From: Acidobacteriota bacterium
Lineage (GTDB): Bacteria; Acidobacteriota; Vicinamibacteria; Vicinamibacterales; CAVVIG01
Assembly (NCBI GenBank): GCA_003222395.1
Contig: QHWB01000038.1
Location: forward strand, 62,001 to 126,000
DNA: 64,000 nt
Direction: 5' to 3'
Part shown: in pieces, positions 55,448-64,000 of the stretch
How the letters are laid out: each line of letters begins with the position of its first letter
How positions within the stretch are numbered: position 1 is the stretch's first letter
Made by a program: the position numbers and the translations under genes
Notes under the pieces: generated by a model
The model's database searches: none
What the model was told of the DNA's origin: nothing
What the model saw: only the letters and a program-made list of their open reading frames with translations

Positions 55448-55984
55448 ATGCCGACCAAACGGCCGGAGGCTGCCGAGCTCTTCCCCGTGATCTACGGCGA
55501 GTTGCGCCGCGTGGCGGGCCGATATCTGTCCCGGGAGCGGCGCAACCACACGCTGCAGCCGACGGCGCTGGTGCATGAGGCGTGGTTGAAGCTGCAAAAC
55601 GAACGCAGCGTGCAGCTGCACGGCCGCACTCACGGCCTGGCGCTCGCGGCGCAGGCCATGCGGCGGCTGCTCGTCGATCACGGCCGGCATCAGAAACGCG
55701 ACAAACGCGGCGGCGGCGTTCAGCCAGTTGCGTTCGATGACCTCCTGAAAGCGGCGGCCACGGCGGCCGTGCCGGTCGAGGATCTGCTCACGCTCGAGGC
55801 GGCGCTCACGCGTCTGGAAGCCGAGGATCCGCGCGCGGCGCAGGTGGTCGTGCTGCGGTTCTTTTCAGGCATGTCGAGTCCCGAGGTCGCCGAGTATCTG
55901 CAGGTGTCGTTGCGGACCGTCGAGAGCGAGTGGACGTACGCCCGCGCGTGGCTCAAGCGCGAGCTGTCGGGAGAGAAGACGTGA
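55448..55984 (+). CDS. ECF-family RNA polymerase sigma factor
   Basis: The 178-residue protein fits the ECF sub-family common in Acidobacteria and Planctomycetes: region 2 as RVAGRYLSRERRNHTLQPTALVHEAWLKL and AMRRLLVDHGRHQKR, region 4 as VVVLRFFSGMSSPEVAEYLQVS followed by LRTVESEWTYARAWLKREL. No anti-sigma gene is beside it. Instead it ends 20 bases from a convergent kinase-TPR gene, a pairing often seen in these phyla. The start at 55448 has GGAG five bases upstream. It is divergent from the transporter operon. Confidence 0.87.
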   Translation: MPTKRPEAAELFPVIYGELRRVAGRYLSRERRNHTLQPTALVHEAWLKLQNERSVQLHGRTHGLALAAQAMRRLLVDHGRHQKRDKRGGGVQPVAFDDLLKAAATAAVPVEDLLTLEAALTRLEAEDPRAAQVVVLRFFSGMSSPEVAEYLQVSLRTVESEWTYARAWLKRELSGEKT

Positions 55985-56004
55985 CAGGGCGGTGGGGCTG
56001 TCTT

Positions 56005-58917
56005 CTAGCGGAGCAGCGCATACTCGCGGCGCGCTTCCCGCAGCGGTCGAAGATCTGAATCCGCATCGCGCCACAGGGCTAGGAAGCTTTCATAGGCCTT
56101 GCGTGCCTTCGCCGTTTCTCCAGCCAGCGCCGCCGCGCGACCGAGGCCGAGATGCGCCAACGGATACAGCGGCGAGTCCGGAGCCTCGCCGCGATGATTC
56201 ACGATGGTCTCGAACTGTGCGACAGCCTCCCTGGCATCCTTTAGCGTCAGGTATGCCTGGCCTCTGAGATACGCTGGCCAGAATTCCGCGCCTCGAGCAT
56301 GGTCGTAAGGCCTGACCGGCTCGAGTACCGCGAGTGCCCGCGCCGGCTCGCCCGCTTGAATGGCTGATGCAGCCACCGACAGTGGGATCTGGATCCGACT
56401 GGTAAGCGTCGCGCTTGGAAACCGATCGACCAGCTCGTTCGACAGCCTGGACGCCTCGGTGTCGGCGCCGCACATCGCCAGGACGCGAGCGCTTCGTTCC
56501 AGCGTCACGTTATCGCGGCTCAGCGCAATCGCGCCGGCGGTCTCGCGGCGGGCCTCGGCGCACTGGCCCATGAACGCGTGCGTCTCGGCGTCGGTGGTCG
56601 ACCATTCAGCCGCGGTTTCCGCAAGATCGGACTGCGTGGCCGTCAGGATCGCGAGGCGAAGGTGCTCGTGCGCGGCTCGGACGCGTCCGGCGAACGCAGA
56701 GACGCGCGCGTCCCAGCCGGACGTCGAAATTGCATCCGGCAGACGCCGGGCGGCGTCCAGCTCGCGTGCCATCGCCGCCGAATCCCCTTCGACGAATGCG
56801 ACGAGATACGCTAACCGCCGAAGGCTGACGAGGTCGGGCCGATGCGCACTCGCCTGCCGAACGACGTCCTTCGCCTCGTCGAGCCGATTGAGCGCCACGA
56901 ACGCCGACGCGAGATTTTCCAGCGGCGCGACGAAGGTTGGATCCAGACGCGCGGCTGTTCGAAACGGGTCGATGGCCTGGCCGTACTGACCGAACACATT
57001 GAACGCGACACCGAGGCTGTTGAACGCAAAGGCCTCCCGCGGATACGTCGACGTCCACGAGCGGGCCAGATCGATCGCCTTGTCCCAGTCCTGCGTTGCA
57101 TCGTGATAGTAGCGCCACGAAATGAAGAATCGCTCTCGCTCGCTCACTCTGTGGCGCAGATCGAACGCTCTGCGGGAGAACTCGGGCGCCAGCGCCGACC
57201 GGCGTGTGTTGGCGTAAACGCCCGACAGCAGCGCCTGCGCCAGGGCGAAGTCGGGGTCGAGATCGATCGCGCGCTTGAGATGCGGCACGGCTCCAACGCG
57301 GGCCACGAGTCTGTCGCGGTCGAGCGCGAGCGCGTAGGAATGCAGCGCCTCGAGCGACGATGTCGTGGCTCTCGGGAGCGGCACGTCGAATTTCTGTATC
57401 GACGCGAGCGACTCGCCCATTTTCTCGCGCAGCCGCGCGGCCGCCTTCCCCAGCGCCGCCAGAACCTGCTCCTTCTGCGTGACCTCGACCTGTTCGCGCG
57501 CCATCACGTCGGCCGTCTCGGAATTGATGGCCTCGAGCGCGATCACGTAATTGCGGCCCAGACCGCCGATCGACCCGGTCAGCAGCGCTTTCAGCCGTTC
57601 ACGCTGCGCGATCTCGCGTCCGATGGAGCGGGTGATGCGCTCGTCAGGCGAGCGGTTCATCAGGCGCAGCGCCTCGCGCACACGCTCGTCAGGAAAAACC
57701 TTGATGAACGGCGACTGCTCCAACGCGACCGCCAGCGCAACCTTGAGCGTGCCGTCGAACACCGCTTCTCCCGTGGTGTTCACGAAGTCCGCGAGCAGAA
57801 TCGTGTCCTGGCCGGTCAACGTGCCGGCGCCGCCGCCGATACCGAATGTCGACACGACGATGACGAGCGCGGCCGCCGCCGCCAGCGCCGCCGCGACGGG
57901 CCACAAACGGGATCGCGAGGCGACGGCCCTGGGGCGGGCTACGGCGAGGCTCGCGGCCATCGCGGCGGCCGACTCGGGACGCTCGCGCGGGTCCGGCAAC
58001 AGGGCTTGCATGATGACGCGTTCCAGTTGAGGGTCGACGCCCGGAACCGTCGTAGATGGCCACGGCAATTGGCCGCCGCCTTCTCGCTCGTACTTGCCGC
58101 GCGTCTCGCGTCCGACGAGGAGCTCGTACAGCAGCAGACCGAGCGCGTAGATGTCGGTCTTCTCCGAGATCAACGCTCCGCTCGCCAACTGTTCGGGTGC
58201 CATGTACCCCGGCGTCCCGACGCCGACGATGTGCCCCGTGTCTTCGTCGCGCGTGACGGCGATGCCGAAGTCGGTGATCCGCACCGAACCGTTCTCGTCG
58301 ATGAGCACGTTCGCGGGCTTCAGGTCGCGGTGCAGAATGCCCCGTGCGTGCGCCGCGGCCAGCGCCTCACACAACTGACGCCCGATGTCGGCGACCTTTT
58401 CAGATGGCAGCCGGCCGACGCGCTGGATGAGCGCGGCGAGATCTTCGCCCTGCACGAGCTCCATCGACAGGAATATCTGCCCCTGCTCCTCGCCGATGTC
58501 GAATACGCGGCACACGGACGGATGCGTGATTTGCCGCGCAAGACGAACCTCGTTCAGAAGCAGACGCCGCGCTTCCGCGCCGGTCGAGCGCACCAGCTTG
58601 AGCGCGACCGGAATTCCGAGCACGAGATCGTCGGCGCGCCAGACATCTCCCATGCCGCCGTGGCCCAGACGCGTCACCATCCGGTAGCGGCGGGCGAACA
58701 TCTCGCCCGGCGCGAACAGCTCGGTCGCGGAATCGAGTGAAGACGGCTCGCTGTCAGCACGCTCGTACTGGTCGTGCGCGGCGAGCAGCGACTCGACGTC
58801 GACCCGCAGCTCCGCGTTGTCGCCGCAGGCCGTCTCGACGAACTCCTGCCGCTCGGCCGGCGGACGGCTCAACGCCGCGAGAAAAAGCTCTTTCGAGCGA
58901 GCGTTGGCTGGCGCCAT
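56005..58917 (-). CDS. Ser/Thr protein kinase with transmembrane segment and TPR tail
   Basis: The 970-residue protein has an N-terminal helical region with an ELRVDVESLLAAH motif, then a Hanks-type kinase from about residue 78: LGHGGMGDVWRA, ALKLVRS, LHRDLKPAN, TDFGIAV and GTPGYMAPE. One membrane helix follows (LWPVAAALAAAAALVIVVS). The outer part has a FlgO-like region (LLADFVNTTGEAVFDGTL) and then TPR repeats to the end. This is the common architecture of acidobacterial sensor kinases whose periplasmic part detects an unknown signal. All catalytic motifs are intact. The 331-base gap upstream holds the paired-box repeat. Confidence 0.88.
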   Translation of the reverse strand: MAPANARSKELFLAALSRPPAERQEFVETACGDNAELRVDVESLLAAHDQYERADSEPSSLDSATELFAPGEMFARRYRMVTRLGHGGMGDVWRADDLVLGIPVALKLVRSTGAEARRLLLNEVRLARQITHPSVCRVFDIGEEQGQIFLSMELVQGEDLAALIQRVGRLPSEKVADIGRQLCEALAAAHARGILHRDLKPANVLIDENGSVRITDFGIAVTRDEDTGHIVGVGTPGYMAPEQLASGALISEKTDIYALGLLLYELLVGRETRGKYEREGGGQLPWPSTTVPGVDPQLERVIMQALLPDPRERPESAAAMAASLAVARPRAVASRSRLWPVAAALAAAAALVIVVSTFGIGGGAGTLTGQDTILLADFVNTTGEAVFDGTLKVALAVALEQSPFIKVFPDERVREALRLMNRSPDERITRSIGREIAQRERLKALLTGSIGGLGRNYVIALEAINSETADVMAREQVEVTQKEQVLAALGKAAARLREKMGESLASIQKFDVPLPRATTSSLEALHSYALALDRDRLVARVGAVPHLKRAIDLDPDFALAQALLSGVYANTRRSALAPEFSRRAFDLRHRVSERERFFISWRYYHDATQDWDKAIDLARSWTSTYPREAFAFNSLGVAFNVFGQYGQAIDPFRTAARLDPTFVAPLENLASAFVALNRLDEAKDVVRQASAHRPDLVSLRRLAYLVAFVEGDSAAMARELDAARRLPDAISTSGWDARVSAFAGRVRAAHEHLRLAILTATQSDLAETAAEWSTTDAETHAFMGQCAEARRETAGAIALSRDNVTLERSARVLAMCGADTEASRLSNELVDRFPSATLTSRIQIPLSVAASAIQAGEPARALAVLEPVRPYDHARGAEFWPAYLRGQAYLTLKDAREAVAQFETIVNHRGEAPDSPLYPLAHLGLGRAAALAGETAKARKAYESFLALWRDADSDLRPLREARREYALLR

Positions 58918-59248
58918 GACCGTTCGAGTCTACTCGCGGATTCCCGGTTCGGCACCATGAGAATCGCGTCGCAGCAAAGCTGCGTGAACGTCAGGAGATT
59001 TTGAGGGCCGGGCGCGCAAATCATCACTCGGCGTGCGTCGGACACACGGCGTTCGATCGAGATATTACGAGATGGGATAATACGAAACCGGAGATCGTCT
59101 TTGCACGGGGCGCGGGCTGGCACGTGACCGAGCACATGTGGATCGAACGGCGGCCCGCGAAACAGACACAATCTTCGCGTTGCCCTCGCCAACCAGGTCC
59201 GTACGGCGTTCGTGAACCGCCCTATGCTGTAACCAGCTCGAGCGTCGT
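58918..59248. other. 331-base gap without a gene
   Basis: No plausible coding frame is seen between the amidohydrolase stop and the kinase start. It holds the third copy of the dispersed paired-box motif (59061-59100) and a small stem CGCAGC-AAA-GCTGCG near 58971-58985. The rest shows nothing I can name. Confidence 0.6.
59061..59100 (-). repeat. Dispersed paired CGTA-box motif, copy 3
   Basis: GATATTACG (59061) and GATAATACG (59076) are followed by AAACCGGAGATC. Read on the minus strand this is GATCTCCGGTTT-CGTATTATC-N6-CGTAATATC, matching the copies at 6601 and 30930. It is downstream of the amidohydrolase in sense orientation and upstream of the kinase gene. Confidence 0.7.
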
Positions 59249-60634
59249 TCAGCGGGCGGCCGTCGACGGTGCGGGACGAGACGCGAGCTCGTTCTTCATC
59301 ACGACGCCGCCCTTCATGACGAACTTGACGCGCTCCATCTCGGTGACGTCGGTGAGCGGATTGCCTGCCACCGCGATGATGTCGGCGAACTTTCCCTTCT
59401 CGAGGCTTCCGACGCGGTTCGCCCAGTCGTAGTTGAGCACACCGGCTGCAGGCATGAAGGCCGACTGGAGCGCCTGTGCCGGCGTCATCCCCCACCTGAC
59501 CATCCACGCGAACTGGTCGGCCTGCTTCCCGTGAGGAAACGCGCCGTCACCGGCAACGGCGCCGCTGCCGAACACGAGCGGCACTCCGGCCTTCAGGAGT
59601 TTCCTGAACGTCAGTTCGGTCATCCGGAGACGCGTCACCGCTTTGTCGCCGGTCAACCCGAGGCTCGCGAGCAGCCGCTTGTCGCCGCTGTCGAGACCGG
59701 CCAGATCGTCGATCGTGATCATGATCGGCAGCTTCTTCTGGAGCAGCGTATTCACCAGGGCGTCGTCTTTGTACAGCTCGGTGACGTGCATGCTGAGATC
59801 GACGCCCGCGTTGATGCACGAGCGCATGCCTTCGCCGCCGTACGTGTGGCAGGCGACTCTCAGTCCCATCCGATGCGCCTCGTCGACGATGGCCTGAACT
59901 TCCTCGAACGTCAGCGACGGTGATGCGACCAGCGAACCATCCGGTTTGAATTCATCCAGCTCTTCGCCGACGAAATCCTGCGTCGTGTAGATCTTGATCC
60001 AGTCGACGCCGTGCAGCTTCGATTCGCGCACGGCGGCGCGCGCGAGCCACGGTCCGTTGATGTTCTTGCCTTCCGTGAAGCCCGCATAGGCGCCTGGTCC
60101 GGGGTTCGGGTAAGGCGCGCTCGCTCTCTGGTTCAGCGACTGCCCCGCGACCTGCATCCTGGGCCCTTTGATCAGTCCGGCAGCGATCGCGTTTCTCAGA
60201 TCCACGGTGCCAAAGCCGCCGCGTGAGTCCATGTCGACCGTCGTCGTGAATCCGGCTTCGAGGTCACGGGACGCGCTCTGCACCATGACGATCGTTTTCA
60301 TTTCGAGCGAGTCGCCGCGTCCGGCATTGTGCACGTGCGCGTCGATCATTCCCGGCAGAACGGTCGCCCCACTCAGATCGATCACGCGCGCCTCCGGCGG
60401 GATTTGCACCGATGGACCGACGTCGGCGATACGGTCGCCTCTGATCAGAATGATCTGGTTGTTCAGGATCGTGCCGGCCCTGGCATCGAACATCCGGCTG
60501 GAGCGCAGCGCGACAAGATTGTCTGCCGGCGCCAGGTAGGGCGACTGCGGCGGCCGCGCAGTCTGAGACCACAGAACCGCGCTCGACGCGGCGATCACGA
60601 TGGCGAGGCTCGCGGATCGAACAAGGCTGCGCAT
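59249..60634 (-). CDS. Secreted imidazolonepropionase-like amidohydrolase
   Basis: The protein (461 residues) has a signal peptide (SLAIVIAASSAVLWSQ) and a metal-dependent amidohydrolase fold: VIDLSGATVLPGMIDAHVHN with its HxH, KIYTTQDF with the bridging Lys, VACHTYGG with a His ligand, and GSGAVAGDG near the last Asp site. One departure is that the usual GTD motif reads GSGAVAGD. Substrates of this group include dipeptides and imidazolones; none can be assigned. The start at 60634 is chosen for its GGAGG five bases upstream. A consensus TTGACA lies at 60724-60729 on the minus strand, but no good -10 follows. Confidence 0.8.
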   Translation of the reverse strand: MRSLVRSASLAIVIAASSAVLWSQTARPPQSPYLAPADNLVALRSSRMFDARAGTILNNQIILIRGDRIADVGPSVQIPPEARVIDLSGATVLPGMIDAHVHNAGRGDSLEMKTIVMVQSASRDLEAGFTTTVDMDSRGGFGTVDLRNAIAAGLIKGPRMQVAGQSLNQRASAPYPNPGPGAYAGFTEGKNINGPWLARAAVRESKLHGVDWIKIYTTQDFVGEELDEFKPDGSLVASPSLTFEEVQAIVDEAHRMGLRVACHTYGGEGMRSCINAGVDLSMHVTELYKDDALVNTLLQKKLPIMITIDDLAGLDSGDKRLLASLGLTGDKAVTRLRMTELTFRKLLKAGVPLVFGSGAVAGDGAFPHGKQADQFAWMVRWGMTPAQALQSAFMPAAGVLNYDWANRVGSLEKGKFADIIAVAGNPLTDVTEMERVKFVMKGGVVMKNELASRPAPSTAAR

Positions 60635-60775
60635 CGAGTCCTCCATTTCAGTGGTTCAGACGGCGGTCCATGCACCGTGGCGATTCGGGCCGAAGGGCTT
60701 CTTCTGACCGATAGCAACAGCATTGTCAAGATGAAAGAGGCTCGACACGACCTCGCGCTGCCGCGCGGTGCATGT

Positions 60776-61189
60776 TCAGGGGATGATATCGATGGTGTAG
60801 TGGCGGTGCCCGCGGCGGACGCGGTAAGCTTCGAAGTCCTTGCGGTCGACCGTGAAGACTTTGCGGCTCCCGAGTGTTTCAGCCGCGACAATCAGCGACG
60901 CGTCCGCGAGATCCATGGGATGGTCCGAGTCCATGTCCATCAGTTCGAAGGCGCGCGGCAATGTGGCCGAGTCGAACCACCACACCGACAGTCCTCCCTT
61001 CAACACGAATTCCCTCAAGCGATCCGATCCCACGCTTCCTGGCCCAAGCATGTGGAAGGCTTCCGTCAGCACCGGCACCGTCGTTCGGATCGGCTCCCGC
61101 ACGAGTTTGAGTGCCTTGGCGCACCGTTGATGTTGACCATCTTTGGGATCGAACAATGCGACGAGCGGGCCGGTATCGACAAGGATCAT
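60776..61189 (-). CDS. vapC: PIN-domain ribonuclease toxin, VapC-like
   Basis: The 137-residue protein is a PIN domain with the expected acidic residues: Asp5 in MILVDTGPL, Glu in VLTEAFHML, Asp in MDLADASL and Asp in FTVDRKDF. VapC toxins cleave tRNA or rRNA when freed from the antitoxin. Its ATG overlaps the stop of the upstream ribbon-helix-helix gene by four bases, the standard vapBC order. Family assignment by sequence is firm; the RNA target is not known. Confidence 0.87.
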   Translation of the reverse strand: MILVDTGPLVALFDPKDGQHQRCAKALKLVREPIRTTVPVLTEAFHMLGPGSVGSDRLREFVLKGGLSVWWFDSATLPRAFELMDMDSDHPMDLADASLIVAAETLGSRKVFTVDRKDFEAYRVRRGHRHYTIDIIP

Positions 61190-61446
61190 CGGCGCAGTTT
61201 CCGGCGAACCGCCTCGCGCACACCGCGGCGAGTCGCGGTGGACGGCGCGATGGCATACCCACCGGGACCGAGGTCCAATTCCTGGTAGAGGTCGTACGGC
61301 GTGCGCGTGGCCTCGAGCCTTACCTGCTCCTGCAGCGATCGCAGCCCGCGCTTGAGCGCCTCGGAAATGGGCAATCCTGTCGCCGCCTGGACCTCCTGAA
61401 GGGCCTTCTCTGCTTCGGCGTCCAGCCTGACCGTCCGCGTCGCCAT
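61186..61446 (-). CDS. vapB: Ribbon-helix-helix antitoxin, VapB-like
   Basis: The 86-residue protein begins with a strand and helix pair typical of ribbon-helix-helix proteins (TRTVRLDAEAEKALQEV, then GLPISEALKRGLRSL). A flexible tail rich in Arg and Tyr would wrap the toxin. It should bind its own promoter as a repressor with VapC. GGGAGG sits four to five bases before the start, and a dyad operator lies 11-35 bases upstream. Confidence 0.85.
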   Translation of the reverse strand: MATRTVRLDAEAEKALQEVQAATGLPISEALKRGLRSLQEQVRLEATRTPYDLYQELDLGPGGYAIAPSTATRRGVREAVRRKLRR

Positions 61447-61456
61447 TGGTCCTCCC

Positions 61457-61481
61457 GATGTATTACATATCGTATTACATC
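61457..61481. promoter_or_regulatory. Dyad operator and AT-rich promoter of vapBC
   Basis: GATGTATTAC and GTATTACATC form an inverted repeat with one mismatch around ATATC. An inner ATGTATTACAT is itself a palindrome, and TATTACAT occurs twice in the same direction. The AT-rich block stands out from its surroundings and sits directly before the antitoxin ribosome binding site, fitting autorepression by VapBC. Confidence 0.6.
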
Positions 61482-61511
61482 GACACGGCCAGGCTCAAGG
61501 AAACGGCGACC

Positions 61512-61661
61512 TCAGTCTCGTCCAACATGCAAGCGGACGAACAGATGCGCCGAATACGCCGACGGGTAATTCACGTTCAAGTTGCGCGGCACATCGTAGA
61601 CGGTGACGTCGGCACCGATGCCGATAATCCGTGAAACCTCCCGGACGTATCCCGGCCGTCG
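61512..61661 (-). pseudogene. Remnant of an exported or outer-membrane protein C-terminus
   Basis: On the minus strand about 45 codons in one frame end with a stop and read as strands RIIGIGADVTVYDVPRNL, then YSAHLFVRLHVGRD. This resembles the C-terminal strand pair I recall from acidobacterial outer-membrane-like proteins near TonB receptors. No start or N-terminal part is present; the frame abuts the TonB receptor stop at 61664. It may be what is left after a deletion that placed vapBC next door. Confidence is limited because the match is from memory. Confidence 0.35.
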
Positions 61662-61663
61662 CC

Positions 61664-64000
61664 TCAGAAATTCACGCCGACCTGGAACTGATACGACCGC
61701 GGCGTCACGAAGTGCGTGCCCGTGAACGTCGAGAGGAAGTTGTAGAGCGCTTCCTTGTTCGTGAGGTTGATGACGCTGAACCGGAGCCGCACCCTGGCCT
61801 TGTCGTTGCGCAACAGGTTGTCGACGCCGAAGCCGAGATCGACGATGTGGCGCGGCGCGATTCGCGGCGGATTCTGCACGTCGTCTTCGGTGCCGTCGGC
61901 CGGGATGCGCAAGCGGCTCGCGCTGTAGTTGGACGGCGTGCAGTCGGCGCTGGTCAGCGGGTTGTCGCGCGTGGCGGCGACACCACCGCAGGAGAAGCCG
62001 ATTGCCGCCTGCTGATCGCCGGTCAAGCCGAGCGCGTCCGCAAGGCTGCCGACCGATCCGGCGACGAGCCCCGAATCGTACCGCCACGAGAGCGCCGCCC
62101 ACGCGCCGAGGGGCCGACTGAAGACGTACTGCACGTTCGTCGTCGAGTTGAATTTCTGATCGTGGTCGATCCGGAAATCACCCGCTGGCGCCTCGAGCAA
62201 CAGGCCGCCGACGCCCGGCGGCGAGTAAATCGCGTTGGTGTGCGCCATCACGAAGAAGGCGCTGAAGCCGCCGTGCTCGACGAAGTTGATCCGGCCGGTG
62301 AAGCCGTCGATCCTGGAATGGTCCCACGCGACCGGGAACACGATCGGAGTACCGAATAGAACGTTGAAGTCGTATCCGTTGTCCGTTCGCTTGTTGAAAT
62401 AGCCGAAATCGAAGACGACCCAGTTGCTGACGCCCTGCTGGATGCCGAGCTCGATCTGGTGGCGCTTGCCGGGCTCGAGGATCTGACCTTCGCCGAACAG
62501 ACCGTTCAAGCCGACGCCGCTCGAGAGGAGCAGGTTCTCATTGTACGGCGTTTCCATCGTGCGTCCGTACGAGGCGCGCAGCACGGTGCCCGTTCCCGAC
62601 GGCGCGATCGAGACGCCGACCCGCGGCTGCAGGAGCGTCGACGTCGTCAGCCCGTCGTAGTGATCGAGCCGCAGACCGATCTTCAACGTCGCGATGCCGG
62701 CCTTGATGTCGTCCTGGATGTAGGCCGCCTGCTCTTTGATCGTACCGGTCTGGTGGTACGACAGCGGCGATCCTGCGCGCGTCAGGTCGAACGGCAACAG
62801 ATCGGGATTGAAATCCGGATTCGCCGTCAGGCCGCCGCGGCACTGCGTCGCGCTGCGCAGCCCCGCGTTGTCCGACGGATCGCCGTCCGCGGTCAGACAC
62901 GGCGAGTTGATCGTCGGATCCGTAAAGCCGAGCGTGAACGCCTCGTCGAGCTTCGTCGCGCTGATCGTGCCGCCCAGCTTCAGGTTGTGGCTGCCGGTGC
63001 TGTATGCGACGTCGGCCTTGACGCCGATGTTCGTCAGCGTCCGATCCTGCGACACGCTGCCGCTCTCGTCGCTGAGCGGATCGGGACTCGGCTTATACGT
63101 CAGATGATCGCGGCGCACGAAGCCGTTGGCGCTGAACAGCGTCTTCGATCCGATGACGCGCGTGTAGCCCGGCGCGACGTTGACGGTGTCGATGTCCTGA
63201 TGCTGCGCCTGCGCCGCGTCCTGCTGATCGAAGGTGTTCGGCACGTCGAAGCCGGACTGCGCGACGTGCAGGTTCAGATGGAACGAGTCGGTTGCGTTCG
63301 GGTGCACGTCGAAGCGGTTGAAGAACGATGCGTTGTGCCCCGCGTCGTGGAGCGCTTCGAACTCCGGCGGATCCAGATAGCGTTGGGTCCGGAGTCCGCT
63401 GAACGACGCGAAATCGCCGACGGTGTGCGATCCGCCGCCGATGTTCGCGTCGCCGGTCGGCGTCTTGAACGACCCGTACCCGAACGAGGCGCTGCCCGTC
63501 GGCTTCGGCTGATCGAGACCCGATTTCGTCACGATGTGGACGGCGAGGCTGCTCTTGTCGCCGTACTCGGCCGGCGCCACGCCGGTGATCAGCTCCATCG
63601 ATTGCACGGCGGCGGGAGAGATTTGGTTCGAGTACACGCGGCTCTGCTGATCGGTGACCGGCTGGTTGTCGATCGAAAACTGCGTCTGCGCGTGATCGCC
63701 AACCGGATGGAAAAAGCCGTTCGAATCGGCGACGACGCCGGGCGAGGCGAGCGTGATGACCTGATTGAGCCCGGCCTGCGCCTCGATCGGCATCTTGTCG
63801 ATGCGGCTCGCGTCGATGTCGGTGTGCGCCGTCGGATCGTGCTCGAGCAGATCTTCGGCGTGGCCGACGACGCTGACCGCTTCGGTCATGCCAATCTCGA
63901 GCGCCAGATCGAGGGCGATCGGCACGGCCGACCGCACGTCCACGTCGCGCTCGAACGTCTTGAAGCCCTGCGCGTCCACGGTGATGTGGTACGGGTTCGG
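61664..64000 (-). CDS. TonB-dependent receptor with carboxypeptidase-regulatory domain (5' end outside window)
   Basis: The frame is open to the window edge, so the N-terminus is missing; 778 residues are visible. They begin inside a carboxypeptidase regulatory-like domain (PNPYHITVDAQGFKTFERDV), continue with a plug (VYSNQISPAAVQSMELITG, APAEYGDKSSLAVHIVTKSG) and a barrel ending in the aromatic FQVGVNF. It imports an unknown ligand through the outer membrane. It is distinct from the receptor at 13486: the visible plug motifs differ, and it is nearer the shorter receptors of this class. The start and TonB box are not visible. Confidence 0.85.
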   Translation of the reverse strand, partial: PNPYHITVDAQGFKTFERDVDVRSAVPIALDLALEIGMTEAVSVVGHAEDLLEHDPTAHTDIDASRIDKMPIEAQAGLNQVITLASPGVVADSNGFFHPVGDHAQTQFSIDNQPVTDQQSRVYSNQISPAAVQSMELITGVAPAEYGDKSSLAVHIVTKSGLDQPKPTGSASFGYGSFKTPTGDANIGGGSHTVGDFASFSGLRTQRYLDPPEFEALHDAGHNASFFNRFDVHPNATDSFHLNLHVAQSGFDVPNTFDQQDAAQAQHQDIDTVNVAPGYTRVIGSKTLFSANGFVRRDHLTYKPSPDPLSDESGSVSQDRTLTNIGVKADVAYSTGSHNLKLGGTISATKLDEAFTLGFTDPTINSPCLTADGDPSDNAGLRSATQCRGGLTANPDFNPDLLPFDLTRAGSPLSYHQTGTIKEQAAYIQDDIKAGIATLKIGLRLDHYDGLTTSTLLQPRVGVSIAPSGTGTVLRASYGRTMETPYNENLLLSSGVGLNGLFGEGQILEPGKRHQIELGIQQGVSNWVVFDFGYFNKRTDNGYDFNVLFGTPIVFPVAWDHSRIDGFTGRINFVEHGGFSAFFVMAHTNAIYSPPGVGGLLLEAPAGDFRIDHDQKFNSTTNVQYVFSRPLGAWAALSWRYDSGLVAGSVGSLADALGLTGDQQAAIGFSCGGVAATRDNPLTSADCTPSNYSASRLRIPADGTEDDVQNPPRIAPRHIVDLGFGVDNLLRNDKARVRLRFSVINLTNKEALYNFLSTFTGTHFVTPRSYQFQVGVNF

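Noticed and set aside
55983-56002. Terminator hairpin GACAG...CTGTC between the sigma factor and kinase-TPR genes
   Set aside because: The stem is only five bases with a ten-base loop and no T-run.

Overview
The window is GC-rich and gene-dense, and it reads like a soil acidobacterium, most likely of the Vicinamibacteria type. That placement is an inference from gene content: Oar-type TonB receptors with an N-terminal carboxypeptidase-regulatory domain, several amidohydrolases, DUF1800/DUF1501 partners, serine/threonine kinases with TPR tails beside an ECF sigma factor, DUF885, BACON modules and short dispersed GC-rich repeats. No rRNA, tRNA, CRISPR, phage or transposase gene was seen. Both ends cut a gene: a desaturase-like gene at the left and a TonB receptor at the right.

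Layout. 1-2483: end of a desaturase fused to a Rossmann domain, overlapping an LtaS-like sulfatase-fold enzyme that carries a repeat array inside its frame. 2487-10842: a BACON lipoprotein, citramalate synthase, a Tat-exported amidohydrolase and ThrA. 10843-16530: a nested palindromic element, a D-aminoacylase, a small secreted protein and a TonB receptor. 16629-21457: a kinase-BRCT fusion, DinB, YCII, a cytochrome-c'-like protein and a DUF885 peptidase. 21467-28503: a molybdenum-cofactor nucleotidyltransferase divergent from coxMSLGDE, whose large subunit carries the AYRCSFR loop of true (form I) aerobic CO dehydrogenase. 28732-43305: a TPR lipoprotein, then an eight-gene operon with overlapping starts and stops (B12 radical SAM, membrane GT2, methyltransferase, beta-helix protein, diguanylate cyclase, outer-membrane protein, histidine kinase, response regulator), then an HD-GYP protein and a hybrid kinase. 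43316-46531: DUF1501 and DUF1800. 46615-58917: a small protein, an exported kinase-fold protein, a nucleotide-transporter/outer-membrane-barrel fusion, a membrane serine/threonine kinase, a second nucleotide transporter with HEAT repeats, an ECF sigma factor and a kinase-TPR protein. 59249-64000: an amidohydrolase, vapBC, a gene remnant and the second TonB receptor.

Two clusters look like coherent systems that I cannot match to a named one. The 28.7-40.2 kb genes have the parts list of a synthase-dependent exopolysaccharide machine (TPR lipoprotein, processive glycosyltransferase, beta-helix modifying enzyme, barrel, c-di-GMP synthesis) plus a B12 radical SAM enzyme and a dedicated two-component pair. 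The 47.0-55.3 kb genes combine two ATP/ADP-translocase-like carriers with a membrane Ser/Thr kinase and a signal-peptide-bearing protein that has kinase-like Lys, His-x-Asp...Asn and Asp-Phe-Gly motifs. This suggests, as a hypothesis only, phosphorylation outside the cytoplasm supported by nucleotide transport.

Several repeat families thread through the window. A hairpin repeat built on GTAGCGCGAGSC occurs in frame inside a gene (1761), between genes (18456) and as an array that supplies a stop codon (51277). A motif with paired CGTAWTATC boxes occurs downstream of three genes. An inverted heptamer array and a nested palindrome fill two other gaps. A number of genes have a TANNNT box 7-17 bases before the start and no ribosome binding site, which suggests leaderless transcripts.
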